DNA of 64,000 nt, from assembly GCA_016704535.1 (NCBI GenBank), contig JADIZZ010000024.1:1-64000 (forward strand), written 5' to 3'. The notes under the pieces were generated by a model. It saw only the letters and a program-made list of their open reading frames with translations, had not been told where the DNA came from and did not search any database. Each line of letters opens with the position of its first letter. The stretch's first letter is position 1. The position numbers and the translations under genes are program-made. This DNA is from Betaproteobacteria bacterium (lineage in GTDB: Bacteria; Pseudomonadota; Gammaproteobacteria; Burkholderiales; Burkholderiaceae_C). Shown one piece after another: positions 1 through 8,179 of the stretch.

Positions 1-2
1 GC

Positions 3-128
3 AAGACCTTTGCCGATCAAGGCTCGACGCCCGTGGGCAACACGCCCGCGGAGTTCAAGACGATCGTGGCCCAGGAGATCGACAAGTGGGGCAAGCTGGT
101 CAAGCTCTCTGGCGCCACGGTCGACTGA
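3..128 (+). CDS. Bug/TctC-family substrate-binding protein, C-terminal end (partial)
   Basis: The window opens inside this gene, and only the last 41 codons plus a TGA stop are present. The translated tail contains GNTPAEFKTIVAQEID followed by KWGKLVK, which resembles the C-terminal helix of Bug-family (TctC) periplasmic binding proteins of tripartite tricarboxylate transporters. These proteins bind carboxylates in the periplasm and are greatly expanded in Burkholderiales. The identification rests only on this short tail. A lipoprotein gene starts 16 bp downstream on the same strand, so the two may be co-transcribed. Confidence 0.6.
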   Translation, partial: KTFADQGSTPVGNTPAEFKTIVAQEIDKWGKLVKLSGATVD

Positions 129-144
129 GCTTCTGGCCACCACC

Positions 145-1317
145 ATGCTCACGACCTCACTCCCTGTCCTGGGGCGGACCTTCTGCGCCGCAGCGGCTGT
201 TGCGCTGGCAGCTTGCGCCGTTCGCCCGGTTGCCCAGGAAGCGCCCTCCTATTTTCTATCCGTGCAGGACGGACGTGCCGGACTGGTCGACGGCAAGGCA
301 GTTGTGCGCGATGCAGCCGACACGCTGGCCGTCATCGAGCTGGCCTCGGGCAAGCTTCGTGTGGCGCACCAAGTCGCGATGCCGACTTCGTTGGTGGGCC
401 CGCCGAGTTCCGTGGCCATCGCGCCCGGTGGTCGCCTTGCGCTGATTAGCGCTGCGACACGGCGCGACCCCGCCGATCCAACAAAAATCGCTGCCTTCGA
501 CCTGGTCTCCGTGGTGAGCCTGGACCCGAGCGGTAGCGCCCCGCCGTTGGTCAGCGACAGTCTGCGCACCGGAGCGGGTGCATCGGGAATCTCGATCAAC
601 CGGGCTGGCACGCTCGCGCTGGTCGCCAACCGGGTCGAAGGTTCGATCTCCGTGCTGGCGATCGAAGGGGAGCAGGTCCAGGTCGTCGGGAAGGTTGCGC
701 TCGGAGACAAGTCCAGTCCTGCGCGCGTCGCCTTCACACCGGACGGTCGGCGTGCCCTGGTCAGCCGGGACGGCGACAACCGCATCAGCGTTCTGGCAGT
801 CGAGGGACGAACCGTCAAGCTCGAATCGCGCGAACTGTCTGCAGGGCTGCGACCCTACGGTCTCGATGTGTCTGCGGACGGGAAGTGGGCGGCTGTTACC
901 AACCTTGGTGCGGGCCAAGGCGACACCGACACCATCAGCCTCATCGACCTGCAGATGCAGCCGCCAAGGGTCGTAGACACGGTCAGCGTCGGGCAGACAC
1001 CGGAAGGCATCTTCTTCTCTCCGGACGGCCGCGCGGTCGGCGTGACAGTCATCGATGGAAGCAACAAGCCACAGGTATCCCCCTACTACGGTACAGCTCG
1101 CTATCGCCTGTTCAGCGTCGAGAACGGGCGCCTGCAGGCCGCCGGTGAAGTCGCAGGCGGCCAGTGGCTACAGGGAAGCGCCTTCACACCGAACGGCCGA
1201 TACGTGCTGATACAGGACGCCGCCAATCGGCAGTTGCGGCTGTACCGTCGGGCCGACGGTGCCCTGGCCGATGCAGGTGAGCGCCTGCAACTGGACGCCG
1301 CTCCCCGCGACACTTAA
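145..1317 (+). CDS. beta-propeller (YncE/lactonase-like) lipoprotein
   Basis: About 390 residues. The first ATG after the upstream stop is chosen because it gives a clean lipoprotein signal peptide ending in the lipobox LAAC, so the mature protein should be membrane-anchored after processing by signal peptidase II. The rest is a series of repeats of about 45 residues with recurring phrases such as AFTPDGRRALVS, DVSADGKWAAVTN, FFSPDGRAVGV and AFTPNGRYVLI. These are typical of seven-bladed beta-propellers of the YncE/6-phosphogluconolactonase-like group. No catalytic motif is recognised, so the function is unknown; binding or scaffolding is as likely as catalysis. It follows the tail of a TctC-like gene and precedes a broken dehydrogenase on the same strand. 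Confidence 0.7.
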   Translation: MLTTSLPVLGRTFCAAAAVALAACAVRPVAQEAPSYFLSVQDGRAGLVDGKAVVRDAADTLAVIELASGKLRVAHQVAMPTSLVGPPSSVAIAPGGRLALISAATRRDPADPTKIAAFDLVSVVSLDPSGSAPPLVSDSLRTGAGASGISINRAGTLALVANRVEGSISVLAIEGEQVQVVGKVALGDKSSPARVAFTPDGRRALVSRDGDNRISVLAVEGRTVKLESRELSAGLRPYGLDVSADGKWAAVTNLGAGQGDTDTISLIDLQMQPPRVVDTVSVGQTPEGIFFSPDGRAVGVTVIDGSNKPQVSPYYGTARYRLFSVENGRLQAAGEVAGGQWLQGSAFTPNGRYVLIQDAANRQLRLYRRADGALADAGERLQLDAAPRDT

Positions 1318-1377
1318 GTACTGGCGCTGAACAGCACTGGAGACTCGGGTGGTGCCCAAGCCAATCAGGACATATCC

Positions 1378-2078
1378 ATGAACGAGAAGGTTGCGATGGT
1401 CGTGGGAGGCGGCAGCGGCATGGGGCCACCTGCGCCCGCAGGCTGGCCCAAGACGGCTTCCGGGTCGCCGTCATGTCTTCCTCCGGCAAGGGGAAGCCCT
1501 CGGCACAGAACTGGGCGGCATTGGAATGACTGGTTCGAATCGGTCCAGCGAAGACCTGGAACGAATGGCGGGCCTCGTGCTGGATCGATGGGGTCGCATC
1601 GATGTACTCGTCAACAGCGCGGGGCATGGACCGAAGGGACCCGTGCTGGACCTTACCGACGAGCAGTGGCACACGGGCCTGGAGATCTACCTTCTCAACG
1701 TGATCCGGGCCGCGCGCGTCGTGACGCCCACGATGATCAAGCAGAAGGGCGGCGCCATCATCAACATCTCCTCGGCCTGGGCCGTGGAGCCGAGTGCTCT
1801 GTTTCCGACGTCAGCCGTTTTCCGCTCGGGACTGGCCGCCTTCACGAAACTTTTCGCTGATCAGTACGCGGCCAGCAACGTGCGCATGAACAGTGTGCTC
1901 CCCGGCTGGATTGACAGCCTGCCTCCCAAAGAGGAGCGGCGCCTGGAGTGTGCCGATGCAGAGTTACGGCTCCAGCGACGAGATTGCCGCGACCATCGGC
2001 TTTCTCGCATCAGAGGGTGCTGCCTACATCACGGGCCAAGGTATACGTGTCGACGGCGGATTGATGCGTTCACTGTAG
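1378..2078 (+). pseudogene. short-chain dehydrogenase/reductase broken by frameshifts
   Basis: The three forward frames together reconstruct one SDR protein of about 235 residues. Frame one gives the start and the glycine-rich nucleotide motif VVGGGSGMG. After a shift near 1425 the reading passes to a second frame, and after another near 1490 to a third stretch containing RIDVLVNSAG and INISSAW. A further shift near 1945 is needed to reach YGSSDEIAATIGFLASEG and the typical C-terminal ITGQGIRVDGG. The usual YxxxK catalytic pair is not visible; the matching stretch reads SAVFRSGLAAFTK, as in some atypical SDRs. With three disruptions the gene is almost certainly inactive, unless this stretch is poorly sequenced. 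FabG-like reductases are the nearest named relatives. Confidence 0.75.
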
Positions 2079-2340
2079 TAAGGTTTGGATTCCTGACTGT
2101 CGGCTACCGAGCAACGCGACGAGGGACGCCTTCTGGCCGGGTCCAGCCGAAGACAGCCCCAGACTGGTCGCCGGAAACCTGTCGTTCAGTTGCTCGGCGA
2201 GGCCACGACTGGGTGCGCGGGCCGACCGACCGGAAATGGCCGGTGGTGTCACTACGCTGCTGCGCCAGACAGCCGCCGCTCCGAGCAGATCACGCTGTAT
2301 CTGCCGGGCCCCTGGCCCAGGTCCGCGGCACGGTATCGCG

Positions 2341-3318
2341 TCAGAGGGCTCGCAGGAAATCGAGCAGCATCGCATTAACTTCGACCGGTCGTTCTTGCTG
2401 CACCCAGTGTCCCGCACCTTCAAGCAGATGGGAGCCGCACAAGCCGGGTAGGGTGCGGTCAAAGCGATTGATCTGCGCTGCCGAGGTCGGGAACTTCAGC
2501 ACGTCGTCACGCGCGCCGGCGATGTACAGCGACGGCTGGCGGATCACGCAGCCTCGCCACGGCGCGAGCAGTTCCCAGGAGCTCGCGATCGTGCGGTACC
2601 AGTTCAGCCCTCCTCGAAAACCCGCGCGCCGGAATTCTCCGGCGAGGTACGCAACGTCGGCAGGCATCAGCCAGCCAGGCAACGTGGGCGGGTCGACGGT
2701 GTTGTCCAGCAGGCCCGGGCCACGCAGCATCCCGAACAGCACACCCCCAGGCGCGTCCCCTGAGCCGCTGTAGAGGATGCGCCGCACAGAAGCTTCGACG
2801 TCACGCTCCAGTTCGGCTTCGGCGACGCCCGGCGCCTGGAAATACTGCATGTAGAAGTTGCTGACGCCTTGTTGGGACAGCGCGCTCAGGAACTCGACGC
2901 GGCCGGGCGGCGCGAAGGGCACGCTCATGCCGACGACTGCACGGAACACGTCGGGTCGCAGCAAGGCCGCATGCCACGCCACCGGCGCTCCCCAGTCGTG
3001 GCCCACGATCACCGCCTGCCGCTCACCCAGGGCCTGGACCAGCTCGACCATGTCGCCGACCAGGTGCAGCTGTGTGTAGCGCTCGACCTCCGGAGGAGCC
3101 TCTGTGCCGCCATAGCCGCGCATATCCGGCGCCACGGCGCGGTAGCCCGAGGCCGCCAGTGCCGCGAGCTGGTGACGCCACGAGTACCAGGACTCGGGCC
3201 AGCCATGGCACAGCAGCACCAGCGGTCCCGTACCCTGCTGGGCGACCCGCATGCGGATGCCATTGACCTGGAGCGTGTCGAGCTTTGGCGCGTCTGCGGG
3301 AGGCTGGCTAGCGGACAT
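2341..3318 (-). CDS. alpha/beta hydrolase, epoxide hydrolase-like
   Basis: About 325 residues of an alpha/beta hydrolase fold. The oxyanion-hole motif HGWPESWYSWRHQ lies near residue 40, and the nucleophile elbow GHDWGAP near residue 110 places Asp as nucleophile, as in epoxide hydrolases and haloalkane dehalogenases. A C-terminal GAGHWVQQERP supplies the catalytic His. The HGxP motif with an Asp nucleophile favours soluble epoxide hydrolase, but the substrate is unknown. The ATG at 3318 is preferred over a TTG nine bases upstream. The start overlaps the 3' end of the PF10118-type gene by 11 bp, suggesting translational coupling. Confidence 0.85.
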   Translation of the reverse strand: MSASQPPADAPKLDTLQVNGIRMRVAQQGTGPLVLLCHGWPESWYSWRHQLAALAASGYRAVAPDMRGYGGTEAPPEVERYTQLHLVGDMVELVQALGERQAVIVGHDWGAPVAWHAALLRPDVFRAVVGMSVPFAPPGRVEFLSALSQQGVSNFYMQYFQAPGVAEAELERDVEASVRRILYSGSGDAPGGVLFGMLRGPGLLDNTVDPPTLPGWLMPADVAYLAGEFRRAGFRGGLNWYRTIASSWELLAPWRGCVIRQPSLYIAGARDDVLKFPTSAAQINRFDRTLPGLCGSHLLEGAGHWVQQERPVEVNAMLLDFLRAL

Positions 3319-4123
3319 GCTGTGCAAGCTGCGTGAAGTGCGCCGACAGGGCCTCGAGGCTCGCCGGAACCCGGTAAGCGTGCGGCGTGTACCACGGCAT
3401 CATCGACCGCACCCGCATGCGCGTGGTTACGACGCGCGACAGCAGGCGGTGCTTCAGCCGGATGCGGCAGCGATCACCGTGCCGCGGAATGTCGGCCGCA
3501 GACATGATCTTCTCGCAGTCGCTGAAGAATCTGAACATGTGGTGCTGCGAGAACCAGCACATGCGGACGCGATGCAGGTAGTCGCCGTAGAGATGCTGGT
3601 AAACGTCGAAAGCGACGTTGCGATGCTCAACCTCTTCGAGCATATGCCACTTGAAGAGATCGCCGAACGCGGGTTGGGTGCGCTTGTGGTCGTACAGGCC
3701 GCTGGCCAGCATGCTCAGGCCGAGCTGCGTGGTGTACGACTCGAATCCCTCGATGTAGCCGATGCGGAACCGGTCGCTCTGCTGAGACAGGTAGCCGTCG
3801 AAGTCCTGCTTCAGCTGGTCGACTCGTTCCTGCAGGCCGGGGTAGCCATGAGCCAGCACGACCTTGTTGAAGTCGGAGTGCCGCTGGTAGTGCTGCGCCT
3901 CCTGTCGACAGAAGCGGTCGGCATCTTCGCGCAGCCTCTCGTCGCGGATGCTATCGATCACCCGCCGCAGCGACTTGACGAAGAAGGGCTCCAGATGCGA
4001 AACGTAAAGTCCGGTCGCGCTGTGCTGGTAGGACAACTGGGCATTTCCAGCGATGTACAGCGGATGGAAATCGTCGCTGGCCGGGACATCGAACTGCATC
4101 GTCCGTACCGGAATAGCATGCAT
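3308..4123 (-). CDS. predicted metal-dependent hydrolase (PF10118-type)
   Basis: About 271 residues, cytoplasmic, without a signal peptide or membrane segment. It contains the Glu/His-rich helices of the PF10118 metal-dependent hydrolase family: EAQHYQRHSDFNK near residue 95 and HMLEEVEHRNVAFDVY near residue 165, which would place a di-metal centre in a helical bundle. The ATG at 4123 (protein starting MHAIPVRTMQFDV) is chosen because upstream codons look non-conserved. The family has no firmly established reaction. Pairing with an epoxide hydrolase-like enzyme suggests breakdown of a hydrophobic or xenobiotic compound, which is inference only. Confidence 0.75.
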   Translation of the reverse strand: MHAIPVRTMQFDVPASDDFHPLYIAGNAQLSYQHSATGLYVSHLEPFFVKSLRRVIDSIRDERLREDADRFCRQEAQHYQRHSDFNKVVLAHGYPGLQERVDQLKQDFDGYLSQQSDRFRIGYIEGFESYTTQLGLSMLASGLYDHKRTQPAFGDLFKWHMLEEVEHRNVAFDVYQHLYGDYLHRVRMCWFSQHHMFRFFSDCEKIMSAADIPRHGDRCRIRLKHRLLSRVVTTRMRVRSMMPWYTPHAYRVPASLEALSAHFTQLAQHVR

Positions 4124-4444
4124 ACGCGCCTCCACTGGAATGGCACCTATCCCCGCGGCGCGAGGCCTGCAACATGCCATCAACGAATATACAGGCGCTT
4201 ACAGTCGACTCGGTCAAGTGGGCGGTCAGAACACGTCGCGAATCGGATTGCATCGCTGCCGGCGACGCAGTTCCACAGCCCTTGACCCAAGGGCTGCTGA
4301 CGTCACGGTGAACGGCAGGAAAGCGGGCACTCGTGAGTGGCAGGGACTGGCCGGGACTACCAGTTGGTAGCCCGACCAGGACGCTGCCATCGGCGGCTGG
4401 ATGCCTTGAACGACCGCTGCCGTAGCCGCCGGCAGACGCGGGCC
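4124..4444 (+). other. gene-free stretch between hydrolase operon and IS1182-type element
   Basis: About 320 bp upstream of the minus-strand hydrolase pair. I see no convincing coding frame. It must hold the promoter of the hydrolase operon, but no clear -35/-10 pair or operator was recognised. The right edge is the target site of the insertion sequence. Confidence 0.5.
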
Positions 4445-4448
4445 GACC

Positions 4449-4464
4449 GAGGCCGTGTGAAAAC
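4449..4464 (+). repeat. left terminal inverted repeat of the IS
   Basis: GAGGCCGTGTGAAAAC; 15 of 16 bases match the reverse complement of positions 6049-6064. The tetranucleotide GACC lies immediately outside at 4445-4448. Confidence 0.85.
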
Positions 4465-4526
4465 CCTCTCCCAGCCGCAGCGGCCGTTGCCTAGAGTGAT
4501 GAGCCATATCGAGCACGGGAGTCGGT

Positions 4527-5963
4527 ATGGCGCGCTACGTCGAAGGTCAGGATCGAACGCAAAGCGTTCTCTTCCCCGAGCGACTCGATGACTGGATCCA
4601 CGAGGACAGCACGGTTCGCGTCATCGATGTCTTCGTCGGGGAACTGGATCTGAGGAAGTTGGGCTTTGAACGCGCCGATCCGGCTGCGACGGGCCGGCCG
4701 GCATACAGCCCGGCAACCTTGCTCAAGATCTACGTCTATGGTTACCTCAACCGAGTTCAATCGAGTCGACGCCTCGAGGTAGAAGCGCAGCGCAACCTTG
4801 AGCTGATCTGGCTGACGGGGCGCTTGGCTCCGGACTTCAAGACCATTGCCGACTTCCGCCGCGACAACGGCGAAGCGATCCGCAAGGTCTGCAAGGAGTT
4901 CGTGCTGCTGTGCCGCCGAATGAAGCTGTTCACCGACGGCATCGTTGCCATCGACGGCAGCAAGTTCAAAGCGGTCAACAACCGCGACAAGAACTTCACC
5001 GATCGCAAGCTGCAAGCCCGGATCGAGCAGCTCGAGGACAGCATCAAGCGCTACCTGGTCGAGCTCGATCGCGCCGACCGTGACGCCACTGCGGTTCTGC
5101 CGGGCCGGGTCGCGCACCTCAAGGACAAGATCGCCAAGGTCAAGCAGCAGATGCAGGCACTGGAAGCGATTGGTGAGCAGATGAAGGCGTCCGAGGACGG
5201 GCAGATCTCGCTGACGGATCCCGATGCGCGCTCGATGGCCACCAGCGGCCGTGGCACCGGCGTGGTTGGCTACAACGTCCAGACGGTCGTGGATGCCAAG
5301 CACCACATGATCGTGGCCCACGAGGTCACCAACGTAGGTCACGACCGGGATCAACTGGCGCACATGGCCAAGCTGGCCAAGGCCGCCACCGGCGAAGGCG
5401 AGCTGATTGCGCTGGCGGATCGTGGCTACTACGAAGGCTACGAGATCCTCGAGTGCGAACGCTCAGGTGTGGCCGCGGTCGTTCCCAAGCCGATGACATC
5501 AAACAACCTGGCAGACGGCCTGTTCGACAAGCGCGACTTCATCTACGACGCCAAGACTGACGAGTACCGATGCCCGGCAGGGAAGATCGCCATCTACAGG
5601 TTCACCGCAGAGGAAGCGGGCAAGACCCAGCACAAGTACTGGTCCTCGGACTGCCCACGGTGTTCGATGAAGCCGCAGTGCACCAAGGGAACGAACCGGC
5701 GCATCGCCCGCTGGGAGCACGAGGACATACTGGATGTCGTTCAAGAACGGCTGGAAGGCGCGCCGGAGGCCATGAGGCTACGCAGACAGACCGTCGAACA
5801 TGTGTTCGGAACGCTCAAGGCCTGGATGGGATCGAGTCACTTCCTGACCAGAACGCTGCCTCGCGTACGAACCGAGATGAGCTTGCAGGTTCTGGCCTAC
5901 AACCTGAAACGGGCGATCAAGATCCTCGGCGCAGGGCCGCTGATGGCGGCGATGAGGGCGTAG
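4527..5963 (+). CDS. IS1182-family DDE transposase
   Basis: 478 residues, full length for the family. The N-terminal region has the DRLDDWIHED-like block typical of IS1182/ISL3-type DDE transposases. Acidic catalytic candidates are the Asp in IVAIDGSKFKAVN (near residue 145), the Asp in LIALADRGYYEGYE (near residue 297) and the Glu in RRQTVEHVFGTLKAWMG (near residue 430). A cysteine-containing block, CPAGKIAIY through SSDCPRCSMKPQC, precedes the last motif. The gene fills the space between two matching terminal repeats. No frameshift or premature stop is seen. Confidence 0.93.
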   Translation: MARYVEGQDRTQSVLFPERLDDWIHEDSTVRVIDVFVGELDLRKLGFERADPAATGRPAYSPATLLKIYVYGYLNRVQSSRRLEVEAQRNLELIWLTGRLAPDFKTIADFRRDNGEAIRKVCKEFVLLCRRMKLFTDGIVAIDGSKFKAVNNRDKNFTDRKLQARIEQLEDSIKRYLVELDRADRDATAVLPGRVAHLKDKIAKVKQQMQALEAIGEQMKASEDGQISLTDPDARSMATSGRGTGVVGYNVQTVVDAKHHMIVAHEVTNVGHDRDQLAHMAKLAKAATGEGELIALADRGYYEGYEILECERSGVAAVVPKPMTSNNLADGLFDKRDFIYDAKTDEYRCPAGKIAIYRFTAEEAGKTQHKYWSSDCPRCSMKPQCTKGTNRRIARWEHEDILDVVQERLEGAPEAMRLRRQTVEHVFGTLKAWMGSSHFLTRTLPRVRTEMSLQVLAYNLKRAIKILGAGPLMAAMRA

Positions 5964-6048
5964 GGCGCTGGCCCTTGACTCCGAACTCACCACGCTCTGC
6001 GAGCGCGGCACTCGCTGTCATGGTCGCTACTCATACTTGGCTCAACGC

Positions 6049-6064
6049 GTTTCCACACGGCCTC
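6049..6064 (-). repeat. right terminal inverted repeat of the IS
   Basis: Reverse complement reads GAGGCCGTGTGGAAAC and pairs with 4449-4464. GACC follows at 6065-6068, matching the four bases before the left end. Confidence 0.85.
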
Positions 6065-6132
6065 GACCCTAAGCGGACCGCGTCAAAGCGAATCAGCCCA
6101 TCACAAAGCTGACATTTGATGGAGCGCCAGGC

Positions 6133-6810
6133 CTATGCCCACAACCTGAGTGCCGTCGCCACTTGCGCTTTCGATTCGACCTCTAGGACGGCGTTGTGAG
6201 CCATCACCACCCGCACAAATGGCCACCGCTGTAGGCGCGCCGCGCTGGATCGAACTGCTTCCCGATCTCGCGCCAGGGCACGCACAGTGCGCGGTACGGC
6301 AAGTCCGCTCCGGACGCCGGTCAGAGTGGCGTACAAGCGTGCTGTCCAAGGCAGATCGCCTTGCCACCATTGGAAGAAATCGGTGACTATCAGAGTGGCT
6401 GAAGGCACATGAAACCAGACGGTCTCATTGCCGAATGGGATGCCCTCGACGACTATGTGTTGAAGCGCGGGTGCCCAGGGAGCAACCTCATCGGCCGGAA
6501 GCTCCCGCATGCTGACCAAATCTGGACGCTTGGCCCGAAGCCCCGGCGCGCCGTACAAGTTCGCCTTCGGAAACGCTGCCAGAGAAGAGGGTAGAAAGAG
6601 ATGGTGTGTCTTGCTTGGCGCAACGATGTGAGCGACGGTGCCTATTGCGTCAATCTCCTTACGCAATGCGTCGCTGATGGGGATTGGCGAGTGCAGCCAC
6701 AGTTTGTTGTCTGGCAGGCGAACCACCGTCATTCGGCTTGTCAGCGAAATGCCACCTGCTTTGAATCCATGTGTAATGTGCCAGAGATCGTCGGCGAGGC
6801 GATGGAGCAT
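6133..6810 (-). CDS. DUF4336 domain-containing protein
   Basis: 225 residues. The opening LADDLWHITHGFKAGGISLTSRM and central segments such as HIVAPSKTHHLFLPS and ATLIVTDFFQWW resemble DUF4336 proteins, which look like distant metallo-beta-lactamase-fold relatives. The canonical HxHxDH zinc motif is not present as such; HHLFLP is the nearest match, so enzymatic activity is uncertain. The gene is transcribed divergently from an AraC-family regulator with about 110 bp between them, suggesting control by that regulator. It lies just outside the right end of the insertion sequence and is itself intact. Confidence 0.7.
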   Translation of the reverse strand: MLHRLADDLWHITHGFKAGGISLTSRMTVVRLPDNKLWLHSPIPISDALRKEIDAIGTVAHIVAPSKTHHLFLPSSLAAFPKANLYGAPGLRAKRPDLVSMRELPADEVAPWAPALQHIVVEGIPFGNETVWFHVPSATLIVTDFFQWWQGDLPWTARLYATLTGVRSGLAVPRTVRALARDREAVRSSAARLQRWPFVRVVMAHNAVLEVESKAQVATALRLWA

Positions 6811-6918
6811 GTGAGGATGTCAAGTTAGTCCAGGGCCGCATGGTGACGCCATCATTACCAGACGTCTTGAACTTTTTCGACATCGCTCGCCCTGTCGCCG
6901 GTGGCCTAGACTGGCACC

Positions 6919-7797
6919 ATGAAGTCCGTTCCGCCGCTGTCCCGCGCCATAGCCCGCCTGTGGCTGCCTCGACTGTCACTCGCGAGTTGCGTCCGAGGGG
7001 TGATGCTGCGCGATACGCGCGGGGTCAGCCTTCAACCGGAACATCGGTTCAATTACTACCCTGCCACACCGCTGTGCAGCATCAGTTGGTGGTTCAGCGG
7101 CAGGACCGAGATGCTGGTGCCCGGTCATCCGGTCACCCTCGATTGCCCGCGACAGCCGGAATTGCCGCAGGTTGCCTTCGCCGGCCCGCAAACGCGCCCA
7201 ACCGTTTCTTGGAGTGCAGGTCCGGCGCACGGCATGATGCTGTTGTTGCTTCCGGATGCGCTGCACTTGCTGACGGGAATCGAGCCGCGCGATTGGCTCA
7301 ATCGAATGGTTGACATCTCAGCAGTGTTGCCCGAGCCCTGGCTGACCATGTGTTCGGCCGTCAGTTCGGACACCTCTGACGAAGCGCGCTTGAGCCGCAT
7401 CGAGTCATTTCTGGATCCACTCTGGAGCGCTGCGCGACCGAACCTTCCCTTCAGTATGCACAGATACGGCGATTGGGCGCAGGGACTGGCTCTGCGCGCC
7501 GCGACAAGCCGCTCTGGAAGAAGCTTGCGACAGATCGAGCGCCGCATTCGCCAGTGGACCGGGCAACCTTTGAGGGAATTGCGCGGCTTCGGTCGTGCCG
7601 AGCGTGCCTTTTTCGAGGCCATGGCGATTGAGGCCGGGAATCGACCTGCTTGGCCCGAGATTGCCGCCGGCGAGGGGTATTCGGACCAATCGCATCTTTG
7701 CCGGGATTCTCGCCGCATCACTGGCTTCTCACCGGGACAATTGCGGCAGCGGATTGCCAGCGATGAGGGCTTTTGGGCTTATCGCATCTGGCAATGA
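6919..7797 (+). CDS. AraC-family transcriptional regulator
   Basis: 292 residues. The C-terminal third has the two helix-turn-helix units of the AraC/XylS family: RQIERRIRQWTGQPLRELRG, then WPEIAAGEGYSDQSHLCRD and the closing ITGFSPGQLRQRI. The N-terminal region (to about residue 190) would be the sensing domain; LQPEHRFNYYPATPLCSISW resembles the variable N-terminus of AraC proteins encoded next to small hydrolase-like genes. It is divergent from the DUF4336 gene and is probably a local regulator of it; the effector is unknown. Confidence 0.88.
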   Translation: MKSVPPLSRAIARLWLPRLSLASCVRGVMLRDTRGVSLQPEHRFNYYPATPLCSISWWFSGRTEMLVPGHPVTLDCPRQPELPQVAFAGPQTRPTVSWSAGPAHGMMLLLLPDALHLLTGIEPRDWLNRMVDISAVLPEPWLTMCSAVSSDTSDEARLSRIESFLDPLWSAARPNLPFSMHRYGDWAQGLALRAATSRSGRSLRQIERRIRQWTGQPLRELRGFGRAERAFFEAMAIEAGNRPAWPEIAAGEGYSDQSHLCRDSRRITGFSPGQLRQRIASDEGFWAYRIWQ

Positions 7798-8179
7798 TCT
7801 GCTCCGGGTCATTCAGATAGTTCCGGTGACCGACGCGACAAGCGAACCAGCCTGAAGCCAACGCTGGCGGAACTCCGCCGCTGGCCGGGCTGCTTGTTCG
7901 AGGAAATTCGCGACAGCGGCCGTTCAGTCCGGTCGCCTTGCGCGCCGACAGCACATTCGGCGTTTGCCTCAGCGTTGAATTTCAGCAGATCGGCCGGTCA
8001 CCACCGACCGTTTTTGGCCGGCTGCGTGAGACCGGCCCGCGGACAAGCGGACTTTGCCCGGCGCCGATAGGTTCAGGGACTTTGAGCGCACCACACTAGC
8101 GGACTGGGATGTCCCTACGGTAGCTGGGTAAGCGCAATGCAGTTGGAGGGGTTCGAGCGCGCCCCAGACTACTTGAAAA
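7798..8179 (+). other. gene-free stretch between AraC gene and the recombinase operon
   Basis: About 380 bp with no convincing coding frame on either strand. It lies at the 3' end of the minus-strand helicase gene and just after the AraC gene, so both transcripts converge here. I found no clean terminator hairpin followed by a T-run, no insertion-sequence end, and no second copy of the 12-bp repeat present at the other end of the recombinase module. It may be the scar of earlier rearrangements. Confidence 0.45.

Larger units (their letters stand above)
4449..6064 (+). mobile_element. IS1182-family insertion sequence, complete
   Basis: The element is bounded by 16-bp inverted repeats, GAGGCCGTGTGAAAAC at the left and the complement of GAGGCCGTGTGGAAAC at the right (one mismatch). 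Both ends are flanked by the tetranucleotide GACC, a plausible 4-bp target duplication. It carries a single intact transposase gene. No flanking gene is visibly interrupted. Intact ends and an intact gene suggest recent, possibly still active, insertion. Confidence 0.85.

Noticed and set aside
4184..6132. A gene interrupted by the IS1182-type element
   Set aside because: Joining the two flanks without the element gives no open frame with recognisable protein sequence.
8091..8106. CACACTAGCGGAC as a possible left-end partner of the 12-bp repeat TGTGTGACTAGC
   Set aside because: Only ACTAGC is truly shared. A six-base match is expected by chance in this much sequence, and the target gene's other half is not next to it.
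8130..8160. GGGG...CCCC hairpin after the helicase gene as a terminator
   Set aside because: Only a four-base stem with a long loop and no T-run; too weak to call.
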